Assembly: GCA_017447165.1 (NCBI GenBank)
Contig: JAFSOD010000004.1
Coordinates: 1-64,000 of the forward strand
From: Bacilli bacterium
GTDB taxonomy: Bacteria; Bacillota_I; Bacilli_A; RFN20; CAG-826
Direction of reading: 5' to 3'
DNA length: 64,000 nt
The translations under genes and the position numbers were made by a program. How positions within the stretch are numbered: position 1 is the stretch's first letter; every line of letters starts with the position of its first letter. Positions 34,596 to 44,175 of this stretch are shown one piece after another. The notes below the pieces were generated by a model, which ran no database searches, had not been told where the DNA came from, and was given only the letters and a program-made list of their open reading frames with translations.

Positions 34596-35573
34596 TTAGC
34601 CTTTAATACCTGCACGACCAACGCCACGCATGATATATTTTCTGAAAAATATGAATAAGAGTAATAATGGGACGGTAACAATAACAGTACCTGCCATTTG
34701 AGCACCGAACTTGAGACCGGTATCGGTTTCACCAGGCCCTAAGAATGATGTTTCACGTAAACCGTTAGTAATGAGCCATAATTCTTTCTTTTCACTACCT
34801 AAGATTAATTGTGGCCAAATGTAAGAGTTCCACGCACCCATCAACTTAAGAATAAATATTGTTGTTAATGTTGGCATTGCAAGTGGAACCATGACTTTCC
34901 ATAAGTAGGACCAGTCACTCTTTCCGTCCACTTTCGCTGCCAAATAGAGTTCATTTGGAATTTGTTTGAAGTTTTGACGTAATAAATAGATATAGAAGAT
35001 AGATACCCAGAACGGCACAATCATCGCCGCGAAATAGCCGATGTTACCTTCCCCACCAATCCATCCTAATCTAGAGACAGAGATGAAGTTTGTAATAACG
35101 AACATTTCACCTGGAATCATCATACTTCCAAGCATAAGAGCGAATAAGACGTTCTTTCCTTTGAAGTTCATCTTAGCAAAGGCATAAGCCGCTAAGATGG
35201 TTGTAATAAGAGTACCTAAGGTTGATAAGATACCAACGATAAGGGTGTTTCTTAATAAGGTACCAAAGTTTAAGAACTCAAATGCTCTTGAGTAGTTTTC
35301 CCAGTGAAGACCCATGGTTGGGAAGAAAGTTGGAACTGCAGCTTTAATTTCAACTGGGTTCTTAAGAGATGTGATAATCATCCAATAGAATGGGAAGATG
35401 ATGATTAATCCCATCACTACTAAGAATAAATATGTGAAGATAAGAGTTAACACATGGGCAACTTTACTTGCCTTTTGTTTTCTTTCAGTACTGCTCTCAC
35501 TATCCTTAAGAGCAAGAACGAAATCGCTAGTAGAGGCAGCGTATGGATATGATACTTTTTTTTCTTTTTCCAT
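34596..35573 (-). CDS. Sugar ABC transporter permease, MalG type
   Basis: A 325-residue inner-membrane protein with six helices and the EAA loop NELYLAAKVDGKSDW (about residues 225-239) that docks onto the ATPase. An extra hydrophilic N-terminal segment of about 40 residues precedes the first helix. The pairing with the MalF-type gene 2 nt upstream and the binding protein downstream defines a CUT1-family importer. Confidence 0.94.
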   Translation of the reverse strand: MEKEKKVSYPYAASTSDFVLALKDSESSTERKQKASKVAHVLTLIFTYLFLVVMGLIIIFPFYWMIITSLKNPVEIKAAVPTFFPTMGLHWENYSRAFEFLNFGTLLRNTLIVGILSTLGTLITTILAAYAFAKMNFKGKNVLFALMLGSMMIPGEMFVITNFISVSRLGWIGGEGNIGYFAAMIVPFWVSIFYIYLLRQNFKQIPNELYLAAKVDGKSDWSYLWKVMVPLAMPTLTTIFILKLMGAWNSYIWPQLILGSEKKELWLITNGLRETSFLGPGETDTGLKFGAQMAGTVIVTVPLLLLFIFFRKYIMRGVGRAGIKG

Positions 35574-35575
35574 AA

Positions 35576-36511
35576 TTAATAATGTACCCTCCTCTTACTA
35601 ACTCTGTTTTGTACCAGTGTAATCAACATAATGATGATTAAAAGAATAACAGAAGCGGCGGAAGCGAACTGGACGTTATCTTTATCAACCTGATCGTAGA
35701 TAAAGAACACCATCGTCTTCATCGTAGATGGCATACCTTCGGTGACAAACGCACCTCCAGATTTACCGAATAAACCGACAACCGCATTATATTCTTTAAA
35801 TGATCCAATGAAGGATGTAATCAACATGTAAAGAATTTGTGGTGATAACAATGGAACTGTAATTTTAAGTGCAACCTTCCATTTTGGTGCACTATCAATC
35901 TTAGCAGCATCATAATATTGAGCATCAATATTTTGTAAACCACCAAGGAAAATAAGAATCTTATATGGTAATGAGTGCCAAATGATATAGAAGCAAATGG
36001 CAAACAATCCATTAAAATATCCGACACCAGAACCGTCCGAAGTAGAGACCCATCCTGTTTTTCCTAAACCAAATATCGCGTTGAAGACACCATAATCGTA
36101 GTCAAAGACAACGGCGAACACCATACCAATAGCGATGGCGTTAGTAACATATGGCATAAAGAACACTGTTTGGAAAAATTTCTTTAATATCTTAATAGAA
36201 TTAAGACCTAAAGCAATGAGTAATGAGAACACAATGCTTAATGGAACGGTTATAAAGGTTATCAACAACGTATTTGGAAGCGCGTCTTTCATGACTTGGT
36301 TGAACATGTAAGAGCCTTCATCAGTATAAGGTGTTAAAACGGCTAAATAGTTATATAAACTAAATGATTCGTAGGCACCACTCTTGTAGTTGTAACCCTG
36401 TAAAAACGAAACATAAATGGTATTAATAATAGGATAAAAAGTAAAGACTGCCAGTAAGATTAATACTGGTGCTAAATATAGCCAAGCTTTCCAATTGTTT
36501 TTGCTTTCCAT
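35576..36511 (-). CDS. Sugar ABC transporter permease, MalF type
   Basis: A 311-residue six-helix permease with the EAA loop DAQYYDAAKIDSAPKWK (about 190-206), first helix at WLYLAPVLILLAVFTFYPI. It forms the heterodimeric channel with the MalG-type protein. The start is 5 nt after the ATPase gene stop, a tight operon. Confidence 0.94.
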   Translation of the reverse strand: MESKNNWKAWLYLAPVLILLAVFTFYPIINTIYVSFLQGYNYKSGAYESFSLYNYLAVLTPYTDEGSYMFNQVMKDALPNTLLITFITVPLSIVFSLLIALGLNSIKILKKFFQTVFFMPYVTNAIAIGMVFAVVFDYDYGVFNAIFGLGKTGWVSTSDGSGVGYFNGLFAICFYIIWHSLPYKILIFLGGLQNIDAQYYDAAKIDSAPKWKVALKITVPLLSPQILYMLITSFIGSFKEYNAVVGLFGKSGGAFVTEGMPSTMKTMVFFIYDQVDKDNVQFASAASVILLIIIMLITLVQNRVSKRRVHY

Positions 36512-36516
36512 ATTAT

Positions 36517-38169
36517 TTAATCGAGATAAATTCTTGGATGATTATCATCCTCTGCGTCAAACACGAATGTTTTTTGAGGTTTAATACCAAATTTGTTAAC
36601 ACCTAAATCAACTTTGATTAAGGAGTCGATAATGACTTTAATATCGTTTTCGTCTGTATGGTAACGGGATTCACAAACAAGGGAGACATCTCTACCCATT
36701 GTTTGAAGTTGTGTGACGGTAAGGGATAGTACTTTTTCTTTTTCAGGAACTTCTGATCCGACTAAGAAGCCTTCAGGTCTCACTGCAACATCAACTTTGT
36801 GTCCGTCTTCAAATTCTTTAAATTTCTTATGGGAAAGAACAGCTTCTTCGCCAATGTAAACTTTTCCACCATTGATAACGCCATTAAATACGTTAATTGG
36901 TGGAGTACCTAAGAACTTCGCAACGAACAAGCAGTTTGGATTGTTATAAACTTCTTGTGGATGTTCTCTTTGCATTTGCACGCCAAGTTTCATAACGACG
37001 ATATCATCACAGATAGACATCGCTTCTTCTTGGTCGTGGGTAACGAAAATGGTTGTAATGCCAGTTTCTTGTTGAATACGACGAATTTCTTCTCTGGTCT
37101 GTAATCTCAAACGAGCATCAAGGTTAGATAATGGTTCGTCAAGCAATAACACTCTTGGTTTCTTAACAAGGGCTCTAGCAATAGCAACACGTTGTTGTTG
37201 ACCACCAGATAATTCACTTGGTTTTCTGGTTAAGTATTCATCAATTTGAACGAGTCTTGCAGTCTCTTGAATAAGGGCATCCATTTCGTCTTTATTGAGC
37301 TTTCTCTTAGTGATGATTTTTTCACCATTTTTAAGCAAATAGAATTTCTCATCGATTTCATAGCCTTTTCCTACGAGTTTGGCTCTTTCAGCAGCGGATT
37401 CTTCATCAATCTTTGCCACTACTTCGTCACGTTTAGCAACTCTAGCAGCATAGACTTCAGCTTTTGCAGCTTCAACGTCGATGGCACCTAATTCAGCTTC
37501 GAGCTCAGCTTTCTTGGCTTTTAATTCAACTTTCTTAGCTTCTTTCTTAGCAACATTTATCTTGCCTTTAAGAGCATCGATTTTTGCTTCAATAGATTCT
37601 GCTTTGCGTAAATCATCATTAGTAATTTTTTGGAATCCTAATTTGTAGATTCTTTCCGCTAAGCTGGTAGTGATGTGATAAGCTTTGATAAGTTTTCTTG
37701 CAGCCACATTCTTAGAATATTTACCCTTAAATTTGGATTTGAGGATAATGTCTAAGACACGATCAAATTTTTCTAATAAAATCCTTTTTAGAACTGCATT
37801 TTTCTCCAACACTGCGGCTTTTTCAGCTGAGACAACATGTAAATTAGTTAATGGGAATTTCACGTTGTCATAAACAGTCATGTGTGGATACAAAGCATAA
37901 TTTTGGAAGACGAGACCGATTTCACGTTTTTCTGGGGATAGATGAGTCACGTCTTCGTCGCCAAACCAAATTTCGCCACTGGTTGGCGCTTTTAATCCGG
38001 CAATCATGTAAAGAGTGGTAGATTTACCACATCCAGATGGTCCTAATAAACCAATAAGTTCACCGTCTTTAATGTCCACGTCTAAAGAGTCGACTGCGAC
38101 GGCGTCTGGAATGTTCTTCGCTGGATTACCTGGAAAAACCTTTGTAAGGTTCTTCAGTTTTATTTCCAT
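36517..38169 (-). CDS. Sugar ABC transporter ATPase (MsmK/UgpC type) with about 180-residue insertion
   Basis: A 550-residue ATPase energising the importer. Walker [10 protein letters not shown] (43-51), Q-loop Gln89, signature LSGGQQQR (320-327), Walker B VLLLDEP, H-loop [12 protein letters not shown], and a C-terminal MalK-like regulatory OB domain. Normal MsmK/MalK proteins have about 370 residues. Here residues about 111-300, between Q-loop and signature, are extra, Lys/Glu/Ala-rich and strongly helical (including [20 protein letters not shown]). Large insertions at the same place are known in mycoplasma homologues. It is first gene of the operon, and the start at 38169 follows GGAGG. Confidence 0.93.
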   Translation of the reverse strand: MEIKLKNLTKVFPGNPAKNIPDAVAVDSLDVDIKDGELIGLLGPSGCGKSTTLYMIAGLKAPTSGEIWFGDEDVTHLSPEKREIGLVFQNYALYPHMTVYDNVKFPLTNLHVVSAEKAAVLEKNAVLKRILLEKFDRVLDIILKSKFKGKYSKNVAARKLIKAYHITTSLAERIYKLGFQKITNDDLRKAESIEAKIDALKGKINVAKKEAKKVELKAKKAELEAELGAIDVEAAKAEVYAARVAKRDEVVAKIDEESAAERAKLVGKGYEIDEKFYLLKNGEKIITKRKLNKDEMDALIQETARLVQIDEYLTRKPSELSGGQQQRVAIARALVKKPRVLLLDEPLSNLDARLRLQTREEIRRIQQETGITTIFVTHDQEEAMSICDDIVVMKLGVQMQREHPQEVYNNPNCLFVAKFLGTPPINVFNGVINGGKVYIGEEAVLSHKKFKEFEDGHKVDVAVRPEGFLVGSEVPEKEKVLSLTVTQLQTMGRDVSLVCESRYHTDENDIKVIIDSLIKVDLGVNKFGIKPQKTFVFDAEDDNHPRIYLD

Positions 38170-38188
38170 ATGTGATCCTCCACATAAG

Positions 38189-38218
38189 ATTATACAAAAT
38201 TATAATCGCGTGTGTAAA
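38189..38218 (-). promoter_or_regulatory. Promoter of the sugar-transporter/lipoprotein operon
   Basis: On the minus strand TTTACA (complement of 38213-38218), 18 nt, TATAAT (complement of 38189-38194), giving a leader of only about 15-20 nt before the ATPase start. A second TATAAT-like box overlaps at about 38200-38205. Confidence 0.6.
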
Positions 38219-38230
38219 GACAGAAAAATA

Positions 38231-39181
38231 TTATTTTAGGCGGTAATCTCGGTTCTCGAGAGAGGCTTGTTTTAGTGATTCTTGAGCCTCAATTCTTTCT
38301 AAGTCATTGAGGTAAATATCTTGAGAAGTTAGATCCACCATGTAGTCATTAAAAACATAGTTCACCAAAGAGCTATTTGTTTTATTCACGTACATCATAG
38401 TGATAGATACAAAAGTTGGAATCATAAAACTCACGAAATTAATAGGAATAAAAACAAAGAACATAAATAACGCTCTTAAGGTATATATTCCTAAAGTTTC
38501 ATTGACAGCGTGAATCGTAATTAATCCAATCTTAGATAACTTCATACCAATAGTCTGTCGTCCTCTTCTAAAAATAAAAGCAGGAACAATATAATATAGG
38601 ATAATGAAGGATAAAGTAGCCGAAATAATAATCTCAATTAAAGCTGAAATAAATGAAATTCTAGATAAAGTGACATATTCTAAATTATTTAAAAGCAAAA
38701 CAACCGCTCTATCATCAATCTCACTTTTATAAAAAGTGTATAGTAGTTGAACGTCAACGTTCTTCTCCACTACTTGATCTTCTGCATCTCTTTCAAAAAG
38801 CAAGGAATCAAGTCGACGTTTATCGTATATTTCCATCTGCTTTGCTATATCATCAAAGTAGGTTGGATTATGGTAGAAGTAATCTATCCCTTTTCTTAAG
38901 TATTCTTTTTTATCGGTTGTGTTCGGAAATTTCGTGTTGTCATTAACATAAGTTGTGATGATAACGTTTTCAGTATATAGCCCCGACTCATTTCTGATTT
39001 GAGACAAACGCTCCATACTTTGAGTGTAAGAAGATGAATTTCTCACAATTAAATTAGAAATGGTGAATAACATGATAGACATAATAATGAAAATGCCTAC
39101 GTCCATAACGTGGGCAAGCATTCTTCTACCAGGTTTAGCCTTTGTGTACACTACTTCAGTCTTGTTCGTCGTCGTTTCCAT
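38231..39181 (-). CDS. RDD-family membrane protein (2)
   Basis: A 316-residue membrane protein with the RDD fold: first helix after PGRRMLAHVMDVGIF (Arg/Asp pair of the RDD name), a charged extracytoplasmic domain of about 130 residues, then helices including the RRGRQTIGMKLSKIGL loop characteristic of the family. Its function is unknown; some RDD proteins are Na+(Li+)/H+ antiporter-like. ATG 39181 is preceded by GAAGAAG; a TTG at 39193 is an alternative start. It overlaps the end of the other RDD gene. Confidence 0.8.
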   Translation of the reverse strand: METTTNKTEVVYTKAKPGRRMLAHVMDVGIFIIMSIMLFTISNLIVRNSSSYTQSMERLSQIRNESGLYTENVIITTYVNDNTKFPNTTDKKEYLRKGIDYFYHNPTYFDDIAKQMEIYDKRRLDSLLFERDAEDQVVEKNVDVQLLYTFYKSEIDDRAVVLLLNNLEYVTLSRISFISALIEIIISATLSFIILYYIVPAFIFRRGRQTIGMKLSKIGLITIHAVNETLGIYTLRALFMFFVFIPINFVSFMIPTFVSITMMYVNKTNSSLVNYVFNDYMVDLTSQDIYLNDLERIEAQESLKQASLENRDYRLK

Positions 39182-40454
39182 TTTCTTCTTCAACTTTATC
39201 AGAGATATCCATTCCTACTGGAACATCAAATTCATGCTTATCTTTATGGACAATTTTAACAAAGAATGTCGATAAGTCGTAATTCTTTTTATTAAATAAA
39301 GGCATAAATAAGGAGAACAAATTAAGCGTTAAGATAAAAATCATAATTGCTAAGAAAGAGATATGCGGGAATACTTTAAGTGAAGTAACTCCAATATTTC
39401 CTAATAATATAAAACTTAATAAAGCGGAGCTAGAAAAGCCAAAGAAACTTAAGCCATGGAAAATAAGGTATTTCCATACTGGTGGTTCCATCTCATCTAC
39501 TTCACACATCGCTAAACCCATAACCTTTTGACCGATTGTGGTCCACTCTTTTGAAAAGACACAGACTAAGATATTAAGTAATAGATAGGCAATAACATAA
39601 CAAATCGCATAAACAACGATTTGGATTCTTGAATATTTTTGGGTAATAACATTAATGTTATTTTCAATGTTCTTATAGACTTTTGAATTTGTTTCTACAT
39701 CGTTAATGGCTTTTTGCGTACCTCTAACAAAAGAATTAAAGATGCTTTCATGAAGCGAGGTATCGTTACGGTCGTTTTTATAGTAGAGTTTAATCTTTTC
39801 TGTCATCTGCTCGGTTAAAACAACATAAGTAGCTATTCCTTCACCTCGAGCGATATAATCGGCGTTATCACTACTAACAAAGTTAGAAGTTTTAACATCC
39901 ATAATAGTTTTATATTGATAATCAATTCTTTGAGCTGGAGTTAACTCTTCATATTTTTTATGAACATTATCAATCACATAATCATTTAACTCTTCTTGAG
40001 TGTGTTTATATTTTTGATAATAATGAGAGACATTATCTAATCGATAAGTATCTTGTTCATAAATAAATGTTTCTTTAACATCGACAACCACTTCACTATA
40101 AATGCCGTCATCATTTTTCTTAGGGAAAGTAACATTATGAACATACGCACTAGTTTTAGCTACTCTTTCAACATAAGACTCAGCTTCAGTTGCAATGCTT
40201 AATAAATCGGTACCACTAGCGTTTAATCTTAAAATCCCGGTTTCGTTAATATATTCGTAGAAACCTTTTCTTTGAGAAGCATATTCCGCAGTCACTTCTT
40301 TATAGATAGAAGTATTCATTGAAATAGGCATCATAATCGCAAATAAAGCAATTGTAGTGATGAATGTTAAAAAATAATCTATTAAACGAGAATAGATATG
40401 TTTTTTAGCACTAGCAATACTATTAGGGGCGTATCTACTTGCGGTCTTCATCAT
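39156..40454 (-). CDS. RDD-family membrane protein (1)
   Basis: A 432-residue RDD-type membrane protein: first helix near residue 25-45 (RLIDYFLTFITTIALFAIMM), a long extracytoplasmic domain (about 45-280), three or four C-terminal helices with the KEWTTIGQKVMGLAMCEV loop, and an acidic tail. Probably a partner of the RDD gene next to it. ATG 40454 overlaps the TGA stop of the nucleotidase gene (ATGATG), so the genes are translationally coupled. Confidence 0.82.
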   Translation of the reverse strand: MMKTASRYAPNSIASAKKHIYSRLIDYFLTFITTIALFAIMMPISMNTSIYKEVTAEYASQRKGFYEYINETGILRLNASGTDLLSIATEAESYVERVAKTSAYVHNVTFPKKNDDGIYSEVVVDVKETFIYEQDTYRLDNVSHYYQKYKHTQEELNDYVIDNVHKKYEELTPAQRIDYQYKTIMDVKTSNFVSSDNADYIARGEGIATYVVLTEQMTEKIKLYYKNDRNDTSLHESIFNSFVRGTQKAINDVETNSKVYKNIENNINVITQKYSRIQIVVYAICYVIAYLLLNILVCVFSKEWTTIGQKVMGLAMCEVDEMEPPVWKYLIFHGLSFFGFSSSALLSFILLGNIGVTSLKVFPHISFLAIMIFILTLNLFSLFMPLFNKKNYDLSTFFVKIVHKDKHEFDVPVGMDISDKVEEENGNDDEQD

Positions 40455-42574
40455 AAGTTAGGATTTATATTTTCCTTCAAATAAGTATAAAGGATTTCCT
40501 TTACAGTTATATCGTAATTTTTATAATCAAGCTGATATAAGTAAGCATTAGATTTTTCAGTTATATAGTTAATAGAGGCCACTTTTGCGTGATCTTGGTC
40601 ATCAAACACCGCTGTACCATAAGTTACATAGTAATCATAACTTAAGTATCGGTTAATGTTTTGTCTGCTACAAGTTTGAATTGATAAATAATTATCAAAT
40701 GGGAAAACTTTAACAAAGTCTCTTAAATACATCACACCAGCATCGACATCATCTCTAATTCCGCCTGAGTTATGGCTAGACATGCTAACAGTTGTATTAT
40801 CGAAATCTTCTTTATGAGCGTTGACGTACCAATACATGGCTTCACAGGCAACTAAAGTAAAATCATCAGAGGAATATGATTTAGAAAAGTTATATACAAT
40901 CTCATTACCTTTAGCGATGATTGCTGCGTATTTTGTCTCGATTACATTAAAAGCGGTATCGTATGTTGTGCATCCTGAATATCCATAAGTGTTATAAGTC
41001 GAATATGACTTTACTGTATAAGAAGTACCATTACCTTCTAAATTAATTGTCATATTGCCAACGTATTTGCCGTTACATCCAGCCTCTAAATAAGGAACTC
41101 CATTATAGTCTCCTCTTTTTGCAATATGGTCATGGGCGAAAAACATCGCATCTACATATTTATAGCCAGTATCAGGATTAACACCAGTTAAGTTATCAAA
41201 CTTTGTTGGAGAACCACTACTACCAGAAAAACCTCCATCATGGAAAGCGGCAATAACTAAATCACAACCATGTGAGTTTCTTAGGATGGTGGAATAGTAT
41301 TGAATATAAGTGTTTGGTGAAGGGAAGTAGAAATCATTAGAAATACTTCCAGTGATACTGGAACCAAGGTTTTCTTGCGCTCCTCCAATAATACCCACTC
41401 TTAAATCACCTTTATCTAAAATAACATATGGAGTTAACCAAGTTGGGCGAGTCTCTTGATCGGCATAGAAGATATTCGAGGAAATCATTGGGCAATTTAA
41501 TTTTTCGTTAAAGAATCGAATTGAGGATTCTCCCCAGTCAAATTCATGATTGCCAACAACCATCGCATCGAATCCGATTTCATTCATCGCATCAATCATG
41601 ATTTCTCCATTAGTTTCATTACTTTCGTATCCACCTTGGAACATATCGCCTCCAGAAAGAACGATAGAGTATTCTGGATTTTCCGCTACTTGAGATTTGA
41701 TAAAACTAGATAAATAGGCCATACCGCCTTCGTAATTATCATATTGTCTACTATATGAACCATGGGTGTCGTTTAAATAATAAATATTTAATGTGTAATT
41801 AGTGATAGTTCCGCCACTTTCATTCACTTTAATAGTAAAAGAAGTAGAAGGGTATCCAGATTTACGAACTTCAACAGTTTTATTTCCTGCGCCCTTTAAA
41901 ATAGTGCCATCAGGAATAGATAATTCGTAGTCAGTTACTTCGTTATCTCTTTCATCAAATATCACTAGACCAGTGGAATCAAACGCATCACCTTCATCAA
42001 ACACAGTTGTATTTGGTAAAGTTTGAACATGTAATGATCTTTCAGGCCAAACATAAATATCATAGAAAGCAGATTGATATCCCTCTTTAGAGATTTCCAC
42101 TGTTTGAGGGCCTAACTTAGTTAATCTATTAGAAGTTGATATAGAAACTGAATAATCAGTAACTAATTCTTCATTGCAAGTGACTATTAATCCATCAATA
42201 GAAAAGTACTCATTTATAATAAAATCAGTTTTTGGATAAGATTCAATCTTTAATACATCTAAATTTGTAACAGTAATGTTATATGTGTAATTATTAAAAT
42301 CTTTCTTAGAAATAGTAACCACTTTAGGGCCAACATCCTCAATAGTAAAAACATAGCCCTCAGCAATGTTACTAGTGAAATCGGTGATTGTTTCTTTTAA
42401 GTTGTCTTTATTGGCTAATAGTAATCCTTCAGTAGTAAAGGCTTCTCCAACATTAAATGTAGTTTTACTTGCATGACTAACAACGTAGAAGTCATGGGCA
42501 ATATTAAAGCCTGAACAACCTCCTAAAGTCATTACTAAAATAGTTGGTATGAAAGATAAAGATAATCTTTTCAT
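40451..42574 (-). CDS. Lipoprotein 5'-nucleotidase with Ig-like repeats
   Basis: A 707-residue surface enzyme that should release phosphate from nucleotides. Lipobox LGGC (Cys20); three Ig-like (Big_3-type) repeats of about 75 residues (28-103, 105-176, 180-252); then the metallophosphatase domain with LNDTHG (Asp269, His271), SGGDMFQGG (Asp310), GNHEFDWG (Asn342, His343) and FAHDH; then a 5'-nucleotidase C-terminal domain (HNSGGIRDDVDAG). The family's GHSH metal motif reads AHDH here. It is located between a surface endonuclease gene and RDD genes in one operon, fitting extracellular DNA use: nuclease, then nucleotidase. Confidence 0.92.
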   Translation of the reverse strand: MKRLSLSFIPTILVMTLGGCSGFNIAHDFYVVSHASKTTFNVGEAFTTEGLLLANKDNLKETITDFTSNIAEGYVFTIEDVGPKVVTISKKDFNNYTYNITVTNLDVLKIESYPKTDFIINEYFSIDGLIVTCNEELVTDYSVSISTSNRLTKLGPQTVEISKEGYQSAFYDIYVWPERSLHVQTLPNTTVFDEGDAFDSTGLVIFDERDNEVTDYELSIPDGTILKGAGNKTVEVRKSGYPSTSFTIKVNESGGTITNYTLNIYYLNDTHGSYSRQYDNYEGGMAYLSSFIKSQVAENPEYSIVLSGGDMFQGGYESNETNGEIMIDAMNEIGFDAMVVGNHEFDWGESSIRFFNEKLNCPMISSNIFYADQETRPTWLTPYVILDKGDLRVGIIGGAQENLGSSITGSISNDFYFPSPNTYIQYYSTILRNSHGCDLVIAAFHDGGFSGSSGSPTKFDNLTGVNPDTGYKYVDAMFFAHDHIAKRGDYNGVPYLEAGCNGKYVGNMTINLEGNGTSYTVKSYSTYNTYGYSGCTTYDTAFNVIETKYAAIIAKGNEIVYNFSKSYSSDDFTLVACEAMYWYVNAHKEDFDNTTVSMSSHNSGGIRDDVDAGVMYLRDFVKVFPFDNYLSIQTCSRQNINRYLSYDYYVTYGTAVFDDQDHAKVASINYITEKSNAYLYQLDYKNYDITVKEILYTYLKENINPNL

Positions 42575-42575
42575 A

Positions 42576-44090
42576 TTATTTTTTCTTTTTCTTTCTTAAA
42601 GAAACGGTAATTAATAATGCTGAAATCAAACTTAAAGAAGACAAGATGATACTTGTGGACATAATACTACCTCCACAGCCACCAGAAGAACTAGGAGTAC
42701 CTCCTCCTCCACCACCTTGTTCACGCACAAAGACATTAAATGAGGTTTCTACAGTAACATCTTTATATTGATATTTAACAAATACGGTTTTCGTGCCCGC
42801 ACTATCAAAATTAGTGTTTAAATATGTTACTTTGTTGGTAACATCACTAGTGGAACCATCATTATATGTAGCAACAATCTTAATACCAGTAGGATCAAAA
42901 GTGTCACCGACATAATAACTGATTTTATTTGGGAAGTTTGTAAGTTGAATAGAAGTAACGTCTACTCGAGGGACAACATTAAGTTTAACAGTCCTAAAAA
43001 CAGTGTCAGTAGCGCCATTACTCATTGTATAAGTGGCTTGTAGCTTCAAATAAGTAGTCCCAACTTTTAAGCCTTTAACACTAATAGATGAACCACTACC
43101 AGCTATAGAAGCAACATCAGTAGTTTGCTCAGTGCCACCTTTTGTAGAGAATGACCAATTATAAGTTGGAGTTGCTGTTCCAGTAAAAGAAGCAGCAAAT
43201 GTTGCGTTTTCATCAACTTCCAATAAATATTCCTCATTTATGACATCGGAGTTATTAATCTTAACTTGTCCTTCAAAACCATAAGAAGCACAAACAGCCT
43301 TTGTGTCTCCATTATAGTTTCCCCAAATACGGCAAGCGTATTCTGGATGGTCAATAAATGGATTTCTATGGCCTTGTATAGATTCCACTGCTTCATTACG
43401 ATTTTTTTCTCTTTTTAAAACAGGATATTTGAGGTTCCACTCTAATAAAGTAGATAATTTACCCATTGTATGATTATCTTTATTGTCATAATCTTTATCC
43501 ACTAAAGTGAGATTTAAATCTGCGATTGCGCAATAGAAAATGATACGTGCAGAATCTCCTCTATAACTTTCAACGCCTAGTGAACCTGGATCCCATCCTT
43601 GTCCAACTGGCATCGTAAAGAAAGCATTGCCTCTTCCTTCATTATCTCCGCTATAACATGGACGAACCATTTGTAAATCTTGCTCGATTTCATTTTTGCC
43701 TTCATCAGTACGTTTTCCACTAGAATCTGTGCCATTTAAATAAAGTCGAGAGTATGGCCAAACGTGTTCTCTAGTAATACCACTACTGATGGATTTACCA
43801 CTATAGAATGCTGTCACTTTTCCATATCCACTAGGTGGATCAGTTTCATCAAAATAATTAAATAAACTATTATATGGAATTAATCTTTGTCTTTTTTGAT
43901 TGTTTAAAGTGTTAAGTTTACTAGTTAATGTACTACCAGAATCATATTTATCGATAGAGTTATAATATGTAGCAGCATCACCGTTAGTGTAAGCATAAGA
44001 ACTAACCGCTTCTTTTGGTGCACCAAAAACAAATACTCCCAAAGAAACAGAAGTAAGGATTGATAAAATCGCAAGTTTAGTTCTATTCAT
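42576..44090 (-). CDS. Surface-attached endonuclease I with Ig-like domain and Cys/Gly C-terminal sorting-like tail
   Basis: A 504-residue secreted nuclease. N-terminal signal peptide (about 1-34), endonuclease I (EndA/NucM-type) domain with TREHVWP (catalytic His109) and DLQMVRPCYSGDNEGRGN, then an Ig-like region (about 285-370) and a Big_3 domain (about 375-455; YYVGDTFDPTGIKI). The C-terminus is a Gly-rich linker, the motif GGCGGS (Cys472), a membrane helix of about 20 residues and RKKKKK. This recalls GlyGly-/Synerg-CTERM-type protein-sorting tails. It should cut extracellular DNA and RNA at the cell surface. First gene of the operon with the 5'-nucleotidase. Confidence 0.9.
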   Translation of the reverse strand: MNRTKLAILSILTSVSLGVFVFGAPKEAVSSYAYTNGDAATYYNSIDKYDSGSTLTSKLNTLNNQKRQRLIPYNSLFNYFDETDPPSGYGKVTAFYSGKSISSGITREHVWPYSRLYLNGTDSSGKRTDEGKNEIEQDLQMVRPCYSGDNEGRGNAFFTMPVGQGWDPGSLGVESYRGDSARIIFYCAIADLNLTLVDKDYDNKDNHTMGKLSTLLEWNLKYPVLKREKNRNEAVESIQGHRNPFIDHPEYACRIWGNYNGDTKAVCASYGFEGQVKINNSDVINEEYLLEVDENATFAASFTGTATPTYNWSFSTKGGTEQTTDVASIAGSGSSISVKGLKVGTTYLKLQATYTMSNGATDTVFRTVKLNVVPRVDVTSIQLTNFPNKISYYVGDTFDPTGIKIVATYNDGSTSDVTNKVTYLNTNFDSAGTKTVFVKYQYKDVTVETSFNVFVREQGGGGGGTPSSSGGCGGSIMSTSIILSSLSLISALLITVSLRKKKKK

Positions 44091-44130
44091 CGTATATCTA
44101 TTTTACTATGCTATTAGCAAAATAGCATCC

Positions 44131-44172
44131 AAAATAAAAAGAGGCACTTCAATTTCCAACCTCTTTTTATTT
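44131..44172. terminator. Bidirectional-type terminator between the endA operon and the RelE remnant
   Basis: AAAAAGAGG/CCTCTTTTT 9-bp stem (44136-44144 with 44160-44168) flanked by A/T-runs. On the minus strand it follows the dead toxin gene at 44176. Confidence 0.75.
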
Positions 44173-44175
44173 AAA

